Assembly (NCBI GenBank): GCA_029259935.1
Contig: JAJDEH010000318.1
Span: 1-27,784, forward strand
Source of the DNA: Planctomycetota bacterium
GTDB taxonomy: Bacteria; Planctomycetota; Planctomycetia; Pirellulales; Pirellulaceae
DNA: 27,784 nt
Direction: 5' to 3'
The notes beneath the pieces are model-generated. The model was given only the letters and a program-made list of their open reading frames with translations. It was not told the DNA's origin and did no database searches. The stretch's first letter is position 1, and each line of letters opens with the position of its first letter. Positions 6,610 to 14,405 of the stretch are shown piece after piece. The translations under genes and the position numbers were made by a program.

Positions 6610-7666
6610 TGACGGCTTCCAGTCCGTCGACGACTCGCGCCATGGCTTCAAAGTTCAGTTTGTCGGGCGTGTCGCCAGGCATGTGGTAATAGGGATATCG
6701 AAAGATGGCGGTGTCGGTGATCATGACGCCTTGATATCCTTCCTGCCAAAAGGACCAATGGTCCGACCAGCCAACACCGGCGACCGCCGCCGGCAGCGCG
6801 CCCGATTCCGATGGGAATTCGCCATGCTTGCGGAACGATTCGATTACCTGATGAATGAGTGGTCGTGATCCAACGTCGCCCACTACTCCAATGAAGTTCC
6901 CCGTGGAGGGATAAAATTTGTCGAATGGCGAGGGGTACTGTTGGCTGTCGGGCTCGTCCGTGAAGTAGCCCATCGTTTCCAAGCTCAAGACTGCCACCAA
7001 ATTCTCGTCGCGTTTGCGGCACCGCCGCGCATAGACCAGCGATCCCATATCGTCGGTTTTGAAATACGGCGGTTCTTCATTCGTGAAGGCGACGAAACGC
7101 AATGTTCGGTCGGGTTGGCTGTCGGCAAAGCGACGTGCCAAGGCCAACAACGCGGCCATCCCCGTGGCGTTATCGTTGGCTCCGGGAGTACCTGGAACCA
7201 AGCCTGGGCGGCCCCCATAAGAATCGTAGTGCGCCCCCACCAAGATGATCTCCTCAGGATTGGTCGCGCCGCGAATCTCCGCTTCCAAGTTAAAGCACGC
7301 CAAGTCTCGAACCGTGTACTGCTGCCGTTGAACGTCATATCCCGCGTCAACAAGTTGCTCTTCAATCCAGTCGGCGGCTTGGTTCAATTTGGGATAAGTC
7401 ACCAAGCTTCGAGGACCAATCTGCTCCGATAAATGCGTGACATCTCGCCGCAACTCGTCGCTCAGCTTGATTTCATTCTCCTGCAATTCAGGCAGTTCAC
7501 CCGAAAAACTCTGGCCGGGCGCATAGATCGAGGTGTACCAAACGCAATATCCCAACACCATCAGCAGCAGCAGAACGGCCAAGCACCCCACGAGGATTAC
7601 CCGGCGAGGCAGCGCGACCCGTGCCTTCCTTGGCGTGTCCTGAGTTTCTATGTCGAATTCATCCAT
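6575..7666 (-). CDS. Membrane-anchored M28-family zinc aminopeptidase
   Basis: A 363-residue protein with a short cytoplasmic tail, one transmembrane helix at about 22-43 and an outward-facing M28 domain. Expected metal and catalytic residues are all visible: His146 in GAHYDS, Asp165 in GANDNATG, Glu197-Glu198 in NEEPP, Glu230 in SLETMGYF and His328 in YHMPGDTPDKL. The SDHWSFW motif near 301-307 is also typical of this branch. It should remove N-terminal residues from peptides at the outer face of the cytoplasmic membrane. It follows the LRR gene by 20 bases on the same strand, so the two are probably co-transcribed. Its last 35 bases overlap the 3' end of the convergent HECTH peptidase gene. 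I see no strong ribosome site. Confidence 0.93.
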   Translation of the reverse strand: MDEFDIETQDTPRKARVALPRRVILVGCLAVLLLLMVLGYCVWYTSIYAPGQSFSGELPELQENEIKLSDELRRDVTHLSEQIGPRSLVTYPKLNQAADWIEEQLVDAGYDVQRQQYTVRDLACFNLEAEIRGATNPEEIILVGAHYDSYGGRPGLVPGTPGANDNATGMAALLALARRFADSQPDRTLRFVAFTNEEPPYFKTDDMGSLVYARRCRKRDENLVAVLSLETMGYFTDEPDSQQYPSPFDKFYPSTGNFIGVVGDVGSRPLIHQVIESFRKHGEFPSESGALPAAVAGVGWSDHWSFWQEGYQGVMITDTAIFRYPYYHMPGDTPDKLNFEAMARVVDGLEAVIIDLASVENAP

Positions 7667-7686
7667 AACGAAAAGAATATCGCCTT

Positions 7687-8082
7687 TCAGAGAAGCACGA
7701 TACGCGTTTTGAGCATCGATTTACGCACGTCCGCGACGCCCTCGCGGGTCACTCCCGAACCGCTTAACAACAACAGCTTCAAACCTGGCAACGCCTTGAT
7801 GGTCTTCAAGCCCTCATCGGTCACTTGCGTGTTCTGAAGATCCAGCGTCGTCAGTTTGTCGAGGCCTTCAAGAGACGTAAGCACATCATCACCAACATTC
7901 TGACCGGCGAGATAAAGTTCCCGCAGACTGCTGAAGCAGCCCATCATTTGCCATGTGTCTTCGCCGAGAGGTTGCCGCGCCGAGCGGAAATCCACGGAAA
8001 GAACCTTGCCGCCCTTGCTGTATTTCAAGGTCGCGCCCTGCTCTTCAAGGCCGCTCACCGCTTTTTCCTCGGTCACTTCCAT
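7687..8082 (-). CDS. Small leucine-rich-repeat protein
   Basis: A 131-residue protein whose second half carries three LRR-like units of about 24 residues. They start at LRELYLAGQNVGDDVL, LTTLDLQNTQVTDEGL and LKLLLLSGSGVTREGV. This ribonuclease-inhibitor-like pattern is common in planctomycetes. There is no signal peptide or membrane segment, so it is probably cytoplasmic. The ATG at 8082 is the only standard start, since an in-frame TGA lies about 15 bases upstream, and no clear Shine-Dalgarno site precedes it. It may be a genuine small adaptor or the surviving C-terminus of a longer LRR protein. It sits between the antiporter gene (87 bases upstream) and the M28 gene (20 bases downstream). 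Confidence 0.75.
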   Translation of the reverse strand: MEVTEEKAVSGLEEQGATLKYSKGGKVLSVDFRSARQPLGEDTWQMMGCFSSLRELYLAGQNVGDDVLTSLEGLDKLTTLDLQNTQVTDEGLKTIKALPGLKLLLLSGSGVTREGVADVRKSMLKTRIVLL

Positions 8083-8169
8083 GACTACAGCGTATCAAAG
8101 CAAGCGGATTGATGCAGCGGACCTTCACGGTCATGCGGCCGAACAACTCATGTGCGCCGAGTTCCGTGA

Positions 8170-9438
8170 TCACTTCACTGTAGCCGCCGGAGATGGCAGG
8201 CGAACGGGCATTTCATCGACGGGCTTATTTTCAACGGCTTGTGGACCGGTTTCCTTGGTGTGCGCGGCGTACCACTTTGTGCCGGGAATCGCCGTCAAGC
8301 CGTGAGCCAAGATGCTCAAGGCGACCGTCGTCACGACGACTGAAAGTATCACGTCCTTGCCGGCCAAGGAAGTTCCTTCCAGCAGCAACATCATGTACAA
8401 GATCGAGGCGATTCCCCGCGGGCCAAACCAGCCCAGGAAAAATGTGGTCGGCCATGTTAGCCGCTTGCCCAGCAAGCTCATGGCAACGGGCAACATTCTG
8501 ATTGCAGTCAAGCTCAGCGCCGCATAGGCAACATGAATCCAAGAAAAATGCTCCAACGCCTCCGGCATCATGACCGCGCCGAAGGCCATGAAAACCAGCA
8601 ATGTCAGCAACTGCCCTTCCGCCTCGGCGAATTCATACAGACATGAACAAATCGCGCGGGACGTATTGCCCACCGTGAGTCCCGCGCAAAAAGCGGCGAT
8701 GAACCCGTTGCCAGACACTAGCTGTGCTCCGGAATAAGCCAACAACGACAGACCCAGCGATGAAAGATCTTGAAATGAATGGCTCATCCAACCGCTGCGC
8801 TGACCCAGCATGACCAGTTTGCCGCCAAAGTAGCCCACGGCGATACCGACGATCGGACCCAAAATCACTTGCTTCGCGGCGAGAGAAATCCAAACTCCGG
8901 CACCGTTGGTGCTCGGTCCCCCGGCGAGTGAAAAGAAAAGGAGAACCGCGGGCAACGCCAATCCATCGTTAAGGCCGCTTTCAACGTTCAGCGACTGGCG
9001 GATGCGAATGGGTACCCGCGGACTGTTCACGACCGCTTGCCCCAAGGCGGCATCGGTCGGCGCGAGAATGGCCGCCAGCAGGGCCGCTTCCCACAACGTA
9101 AGTCCGTTCAGCAGAACAATCGCGCCGAGCGTGCCCGCCACGATCGTCAGCGGCAAACCGATGCCAAGCAGCCGAATGGGCAAGTCGTGCTGCCGCCTCA
9201 ATAGCTTGAGGTCGATGCGGGAAGCATCCGTGAACAGGACAAGAACCAGGGTTATCGTTGCCAGCAGTTCGATAACCGATGTTTCGATTTGCCGGGGTAC
9301 GACATCCAATCCCCACCGGCCGACCAACAACCCTAGCAACACGAAGATCATCGGCGGAGTCACGATGCTGGTGTCAATTCGCCGCGAAATCAAACCAAAG
9401 GCCAGAATGCACAGGGCGACAACGAAGATGATTTCCAT
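8170..9438 (-). CDS. Na+/H+ (cation:proton) antiporter, CPA1 family
   Basis: A 422-residue polytopic membrane protein with about twelve hydrophobic helices. The two discontinuous-helix motifs of the sodium/proton exchanger family are intact: APTDAALG, with Thr128-Asp129, and NVESGLNDGLALP, with Asn157-Asp158. A GWFGPRGIASILY motif near residue 340 carries the conserved arginine. The ND pair, as opposed to DD, is typical of electroneutral NhaP/CPA1 exchangers. It should exchange cytoplasmic Na+ or K+ for H+ across the inner membrane. There is no C-terminal regulatory TrkA domain. The ATG at 9438 has only a weak ribosome site. The aldehyde dehydrogenase gene ends 54 bases upstream on the same strand, so a shared transcript is possible. 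Confidence 0.93.
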   Translation of the reverse strand: MEIIFVVALCILAFGLISRRIDTSIVTPPMIFVLLGLLVGRWGLDVVPRQIETSVIELLATITLVLVLFTDASRIDLKLLRRQHDLPIRLLGIGLPLTIVAGTLGAIVLLNGLTLWEAALLAAILAPTDAALGQAVVNSPRVPIRIRQSLNVESGLNDGLALPAVLLFFSLAGGPSTNGAGVWISLAAKQVILGPIVGIAVGYFGGKLVMLGQRSGWMSHSFQDLSSLGLSLLAYSGAQLVSGNGFIAAFCAGLTVGNTSRAICSCLYEFAEAEGQLLTLLVFMAFGAVMMPEALEHFSWIHVAYAALSLTAIRMLPVAMSLLGKRLTWPTTFFLGWFGPRGIASILYMMLLLEGTSLAGKDVILSVVVTTVALSILAHGLTAIPGTKWYAAHTKETGPQAVENKPVDEMPVRLPSPAATVK

Positions 9439-9492
9439 GAATTGCCAAGCCGCCGATGAATGGCCCGCTTCGAAACTTATCAGCGACGCCGG

Positions 9493-10977
9493 TCACTCTT
9501 GAATCGCGATGGAGACTGCTTTCGTTTCCAAGTAGACGTCCATGCCCTCGATCGCGTTTTCGCGGCCGATGCCGGACTCCTTGAGACCGCCAAACGGCGA
9601 CTGGGGCGCGGCCGGTACCGTGTCGTTGATTCCAATCGTGCCGCACTCCAGCCCTTCGGCCATTTTGAACGCCGCGGAAAGGTCGTTGGTCATCACGTAG
9701 GCGGCCAATCCATAAACCGTGTCGTTCGCCTTGGCAATCGCTTCCTCGATCGTGTCAAAATCAAGGATTGGCATGACGGGCGCAAAAGGTTCGTCCGTCA
9801 TGATGGCCATATCGTTGCTGATCTGGGTGAGCACCGTCGGTTCATAAAAATACCCACGATCGAATCGTGTTGAACGGCTACCACCTAGAATGCAATTTGC
9901 TCCTTTGCCTTGGGCGTCGGCGACGATGGAATCGGTCTTGTCCATGCCGCGTTTTTCAAACATTGGCCCGATGTTGACCGCCGGGTCCAAGCCGTTGCCA
10001 AGATTCAGTTGTTTGGTGGCTTCGACGCAGGCTTCGAGGTAATCGTTTTCGATCGTTTTGTGGGCATAAAATCGAGTCGGACAAATGCAGACTTGGCCAT
10101 TGTTGCGGAACTTGCCAATCACCGAGGCCTTGGCGACCGATTCGATATCGACATCGGGAAACACGATTACCGGCGCGTGGCCGCCCAGTTCCAGACTAAG
10201 CCGCTTCATTTGGCCCGCCGAGTTGCGGACCAGTTCCTTGCCGACTTCGGTCGAGCCGGTAAACGATATCTTGCGGCAAATTCGATTGTTCATGAACTCG
10301 TCCATCATGTCGGCCGGCGGACCGGCGACCAAATTGGCCACGCCCGGCGGTAATTCGATTTGCTCGATCAGTTCGAACAAACGAATCAAACATAGCGGCG
10401 TTTGGCTTGCCGGACGAGAAACCGTGGTGCAGCCAACGGCCAGTGCCGGCGCGATTTTGCGAGCCTGCAACATCAAGGGAAAGTTCCAAGGCGAAACACA
10501 AGCGCAAACGCCCACCGGATGCCGCATCGTCAGCAGTCGCTTGTGATCAAAGTTGGAAGGAATCGTGCGACCGTAAGCCCTTTTGGCTTCTTCGGCAAAC
10601 CACTCAAATGTCGCGGCCGATCCCATGGTTTCGGCTTTGGCCTCCGCCAGCGGCTTGCCTTGCTCCATCGTCAACGCCGTGGCCAAGTAATCGACATTCT
10701 CGCGCATCAGATCGGCCAGTTGTTTCAGCTTGGCCGCGCGCTGGTAGACATTCGTCTTTCGCCAGCCGGGCATGGCCTTGCCAGCCGCTTCGAGCGCCTG
10801 GCGGGCATCGCCGCGCGTTCCGTACGAAATCGTGGCAATTGGCTCCTCGGTCGCCGGATTGATGATATCGAGCTTGTCGCCTTTTTCGCCATCGACCCAT
10901 TGTCCATTGATGTAGAGTTGAGTCCGCTTCATCTGCAAAGAGGGGGCTTCCACGGTGGCCACGGTCTTGTCCTTCAC
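9493..10977 (-). CDS. NAD(P)-dependent succinate-semialdehyde-type aldehyde dehydrogenase
   Basis: A 494-residue aldehyde dehydrogenase of normal length, closest by eye to the GabD succinate-semialdehyde branch. Key residues with numbering from the GTG start are Asn165 in SPWNFP, the FTGSTEVGKEL cofactor loop (239-249), Glu263 in LELGGHAP and the nucleophile Cys297 in NNGQVCICP. The KPASQTP motif, whose lysine normally contacts the cofactor ribose, reads SRPASQTP here, with Arg188. The thiol loop CICPTRF also differs from the usual GabD CVCANR. The substrate may therefore not be succinate semialdehyde. The longest start is GTG at 10977; ATG at 10932 begins at MKRTQLYINGQW and is equally likely, since neither has a clear ribosome site. 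No GABA aminotransferase gene is nearby. Confidence 0.9.
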   Translation of the reverse strand: MKDKTVATVEAPSLQMKRTQLYINGQWVDGEKGDKLDIINPATEEPIATISYGTRGDARQALEAAGKAMPGWRKTNVYQRAAKLKQLADLMRENVDYLATALTMEQGKPLAEAKAETMGSAATFEWFAEEAKRAYGRTIPSNFDHKRLLTMRHPVGVCACVSPWNFPLMLQARKIAPALAVGCTTVSRPASQTPLCLIRLFELIEQIELPPGVANLVAGPPADMMDEFMNNRICRKISFTGSTEVGKELVRNSAGQMKRLSLELGGHAPVIVFPDVDIESVAKASVIGKFRNNGQVCICPTRFYAHKTIENDYLEACVEATKQLNLGNGLDPAVNIGPMFEKRGMDKTDSIVADAQGKGANCILGGSRSTRFDRGYFYEPTVLTQISNDMAIMTDEPFAPVMPILDFDTIEEAIAKANDTVYGLAAYVMTNDLSAAFKMAEGLECGTIGINDTVPAAPQSPFGGLKESGIGRENAIEGMDVYLETKAVSIAIQE

Positions 10978-11194
10978 TTGATTGAGGGTGCCTGGCGAAT
11001 TCGGCGCAAGGCACCCTGCGTGAGGTAGTTGGAAGAATTAGGCTGGTCACTGCTCAGCGTACACTTCTCCAGCCGGAAAATCTATTGGCGGACAAGTGCC
11101 GAAGTCCGGGCCGACAAGTGCATGCCGAAGGCGGCGGCGGCTCACCTTCGATCGTCGAGTCCCGTTTCAGCCCGGGTAAAACCAACGCGGCCAG

Positions 11195-13279
11195 CTATTG
11201 CGGCAGATTCAGGCCAAGCGTCAGCCAGCCGCCGTCGGATGTGATATGGGACATCCAAAGCTTGCCAACCTTCGACCAGGGGTCGGGAAGTTCGATTCCG
11301 CTGATGTCGATCTCTTCGGTAAACAGAGCGGTGAAACGGGCTTTCATTTTTGACTTCACGGCCCGCTCGACCAAGTTTTCATCGTCTTGCGAGATATACT
11401 CGGCGACCGCGTCACCTTGCCGTCGCAGCATAACACTGTCGCCCGAGCGCTCGATGGCGTACACGGCACTCATCGCCATGCGGCGATTGATCGCCTGGTC
11501 GCCGTTTTCAAATCGCCGGCCGCGGATGGTGACCTTGATCGTCCCCTCGGTGAATTGCACCGACAAGGGCCGCGACGCATCGAATGTTATTGACCACGCT
11601 TCCGCATCTTCGCTGGCCTGCAATTCTTCGGGAATTTCGTCCGTAACGCCCTCCAGCAGTCCCGCGATATCGGTGTGCGTGAATCGCTCGCCAGCCGCGG
11701 CGGCTGCCGCAATATTGCTGATGGCCGACTGATGCAAGTTCACCGCGATCGCGTGGCTGGGCGGTAGGGGCGGCTGTTCACCCCAGGCGGCCAACTGAAA
11801 ATCGTTGGCTTGGCGCGCGTTGATATGCAAACCGTCTGTTGAACCGTTGAACGCAAACCACTGGGGAAACGCCCGGCGGCGAAGTAATGGATGCCGAATG
11901 AAGTCGCCATATTGCGTGTTCGCATCCGCCAACGCGCCACCGGCTTCATCGTCTAACTGTTGCTCGACCTGGTCTTCGACCTGCCGCGAAGTGCGGCCTT
12001 CCGATTGATTTACAGCTTTGCGAGCCGGCCCTTGGGCGAAATGGCGGATAATGGGCGGGGCGCTGATTCCCGTAATATAGGCATGGGTCGCCGCGCGGGC
12101 ATTTGCCGGACGAGCATTGAAGCCGTATTCGTCAATGAAAATTCGCTTGATCGCGTTGACCTGAGTCTTCGATCCACTGCAGACGGTGACCGGCCCTTGC
12201 GATCCGCGAACTCGCGCGTTTACGGTTCCTTTCAACAGAATGTCAAAGGCGGCTCGGCTCGGATGGCTCACCGTCCGTGACGAAATCGTGGACGCGATGG
12301 TTGCCGTTCCTCGAACGCGGGTCCCGCCGGCATATTCGTTGACAGGGCGGGTATCGCGCTGTTCGCGGTCGACGCCGGCCGCCAGCAAGAAACGGGAAAC
12401 ATAACCGCTGACGTTCGGCCGCGAGTAGCGGTGTTGGATCGAACGCACCAAGCTTTCGGCTTGGCCGGTATTTTTCAGCCAGCCAAGAATAAATGCAATT
12501 TCGTCCGCTGTCCGTTCCGCTGGCTCAGCTTCAAAGCGAGTTAACCCATCGGCCAGTTTGTCCAATTGCTTGTGATATTCTTCCTCTAACTTTGGGATGT
12601 TTCCAAAGAACTCCGCCCGCATGTAATTCAATAAACTCTCGCGAACGGCCATCACTTGGGGCCGCTCCAAACCGGCCTCGTTGCCACGAAACCGACTTCG
12701 ATAAACCGCGTCGAGCAAGTTGATCTTGGGTCCATCGGGCGCGCTCAGTTGCTCTTCCAACTCACTCCAGCGCAGATACACTTTCCACGCGTTCGCATTT
12801 TTCCGACCGCTCGTTTGCAGATCCCGCTCGAGAATCCGCATGTCCCGCGACAGGCTCTGCTTCGCATTGCGGACCAGATTTTCGTCCAGCGGACGAAACT
12901 GATCTTTGGCATCAAGGGCGGCTTGGGCCAAATCGACCGTGTCGCTCGATTCTAGTTCATTCAGCCATGCGGACAGCGCGGTTCGGACCGCCACGAATCT
13001 AGACTTCTTCAGGCCCGGCTGGTCGGCCGTGTACTTGGATAAGATGCCCGCCACCCGATCTGGCTTAGCGCCACCCGCAAGCTCGGCTTCGAGTTGCTCG
13101 GACTTCAGATATTCACGCCATTGCTGGGCTTGCCCGCCGCTGTCGAGCCATTGATGAAGTTCGCCCAGCTTGGCCCGCAGATTGTCCGTCGGCTCGTCGG
13201 CCCGAACAAGGTTCAAGACGCAGCCTGACACCAGAAAATGACCAACTATTACCACCGAACGCAATAGAACGGAGCGCAT
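11195..13279 (-). CDS. Large secreted protein with repeated helical module, unknown function
   Basis: A 694-residue protein with an N-terminal signal or anchor (residues 1-27, ending near VRADEP). I recognise no family. An N-terminal helical module appears twice. Copy one, about 52-107, begins QQWREYLKSEQLEAEL; copy two, about 164-220, begins AWKVYLRWSELEEQL. Each has a bend and an AVR.(A/S)L...(W/Y) closing helix. A third, weaker copy may lie near 260-300. Residues about 317-415 are rich in beta strands (GTRVRGTATIAS, AFDILLKGTVNARV). A basic, glutamine-rich segment and a C-terminal alpha/beta region follow. TTG at 13333 is in frame, but ATG at 13279 has a perfect AGGAGG about 8 bases upstream and opens on the signal peptide. 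The gene is divergent from the thioredoxin/CAP gene. Confidence 0.85.
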   Translation of the reverse strand: MRSVLLRSVVIVGHFLVSGCVLNLVRADEPTDNLRAKLGELHQWLDSGGQAQQWREYLKSEQLEAELAGGAKPDRVAGILSKYTADQPGLKKSRFVAVRTALSAWLNELESSDTVDLAQAALDAKDQFRPLDENLVRNAKQSLSRDMRILERDLQTSGRKNANAWKVYLRWSELEEQLSAPDGPKINLLDAVYRSRFRGNEAGLERPQVMAVRESLLNYMRAEFFGNIPKLEEEYHKQLDKLADGLTRFEAEPAERTADEIAFILGWLKNTGQAESLVRSIQHRYSRPNVSGYVSRFLLAAGVDREQRDTRPVNEYAGGTRVRGTATIASTISSRTVSHPSRAAFDILLKGTVNARVRGSQGPVTVCSGSKTQVNAIKRIFIDEYGFNARPANARAATHAYITGISAPPIIRHFAQGPARKAVNQSEGRTSRQVEDQVEQQLDDEAGGALADANTQYGDFIRHPLLRRRAFPQWFAFNGSTDGLHINARQANDFQLAAWGEQPPLPPSHAIAVNLHQSAISNIAAAAAAGERFTHTDIAGLLEGVTDEIPEELQASEDAEAWSITFDASRPLSVQFTEGTIKVTIRGRRFENGDQAINRRMAMSAVYAIERSGDSVMLRRQGDAVAEYISQDDENLVERAVKSKMKARFTALFTEEIDISGIELPDPWSKVGKLWMSHITSDGGWLTLGLNLPQ

Positions 13280-13292
13280 CTTGCCGCCCTCC
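13270..13292 (-). promoter_or_regulatory. Strong ribosome binding site that fixes the 694-residue start
   Basis: On the minus strand AGGAGGGCGGCAAG immediately precedes the ATG at 13279. The full AGGAGG core selects this start over the in-frame TTG 54 bases upstream. Confidence 0.75.
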
Positions 13293-13537
13293 TGACATGG
13301 TTTGAAACAGAGTGAACGGAAATCCGGGGCCAAATCGTACCCCGCTGTAGTACCAAAAACCTCGTTGAGAGGCTTTCAGAAGGCGATTTCCTCGTTACCC
13401 TCGTTGACATCCTGAACACAGCCTGCCTACCTTAGCAAACTTTCACAGACAAATTTAGCCCATTCTTTTTAACTATCCAAAATTAGCCAGTTGGACTCGT
13501 AACGATCCTGGCAAATAGGGGAAAGAGGAGGTTTAGG

Positions 13538-14401
13538 ATGTTGAGTAACCGAGGCTTTTGCACCGTCGGAATATGTTTGGCCCTATGCGGTTCTTTGGCG
13601 CATGGGGCGGATAACCCGCAATTGCAATGGCACCTGAACTATGGAACCGCCATGCAACAAGCGGCCAAGCAACACAAACAACTGTTGATCCAGTTTTACA
13701 GCGGCCGGCCCACGCGTTCGGCAATGACTTTCGAGAGGTCAATGGCCCGCTCGCCCGAGGCCAGCAAGTTCGTGCTGGCTCGGCTGCGGACGGATGCGGT
13801 AATCCAAGTCCGAGGAAGAAAGACTCGCTTGTTGAAACACGCGGCATTCGCCGAAATGCGCGGCAAGCCGGGCGTGGCGATTGTCGACCTTTCTAATCCA
13901 AAGAGTCCACACTATCGGCGCGTCGTAACGGTACTTCCGTTTTCCAAGCACCGCTTGCTCAATCCCCTGCGGCTAGAGGCCTTGCTAACCTTGCCCGCGG
14001 GCTCGCTGGCCCAACGCACGCTCATCTTCGCCGTGCGGATTCATCCAGCCAGTCCGAAAAGCGCCAACGGAACGCACAGTTCGGTGCTGGCCCGCGAATC
14101 GTCCAAACACTCGTATCATCAGGCCAGCATCAATCTGCAAGGGCATCACAACTGGGACAGCCGATTTCAAAGCATCAACGCTCGCCTTGGTAACGGAGCG
14201 GTGGCACAAGAAGTTTGCGCGGAAAGTTGGCCCGGACAAGATTTGGTCGAAGCAGCCGAGGAGTGTGTTGATAGCTGGAGACAGTCCCCGGGTCACTGGC
14301 GGGCGGTCAAGGGCAGGCATTCGCTGTTCGGATACGACATGAAGAGAGGAAGCAACGGCGTGTGGTATGCGACCGGGATATTTGCCCGCTTTCGCAGGTA
14401 A
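13538..14401 (+). CDS. Secreted thioredoxin-like plus CAP-like protein
   Basis: A 287-residue protein with a signal peptide (1-23, ending AHGAD). Residues about 30-150 resemble the thioredoxin-like fold found in planctomycete secreted proteins: W.LNYGTAMQQAAKQHKQLLIQFYS, then a helix. The redox CxxC position reads RPTRSA, so it cannot act as a thiol oxidoreductase. Residues about 165-285 match the end of CAP/SCP (PR-1) domains: a W.GQDLVEAAEECVDSW stretch, SPGHWRAV and GVWYATGIFAR, which correspond to CAP motifs W..SpgH and yaTQ.F. Usual CAP His and Glu ligands are only partly visible. The start has AGAGGAGG about 8 bases upstream. It ends 4 bases from the convergent DUF1501 gene. A structural or binding role in the periplasm is most likely. 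Confidence 0.8.
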   Translation: MLSNRGFCTVGICLALCGSLAHGADNPQLQWHLNYGTAMQQAAKQHKQLLIQFYSGRPTRSAMTFERSMARSPEASKFVLARLRTDAVIQVRGRKTRLLKHAAFAEMRGKPGVAIVDLSNPKSPHYRRVVTVLPFSKHRLLNPLRLEALLTLPAGSLAQRTLIFAVRIHPASPKSANGTHSSVLARESSKHSYHQASINLQGHHNWDSRFQSINARLGNGAVAQEVCAESWPGQDLVEAAEECVDSWRQSPGHWRAVKGRHSLFGYDMKRGSNGVWYATGIFARFRR

Positions 14402-14405
14402 CGAC

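Noticed and set aside
6941..7432. 163-residue plus-strand frame opposite the M28 gene
   Set aside because: It is a mirror frame of the M28 coding strand with no recognisable motif.
13404..13433. TTGACA with TACCTT as a promoter for the thioredoxin/CAP gene
   Set aside because: The -35 box is perfect, but the -10 box matches at only three positions with an 18-base spacer. It is also far from the start codon.
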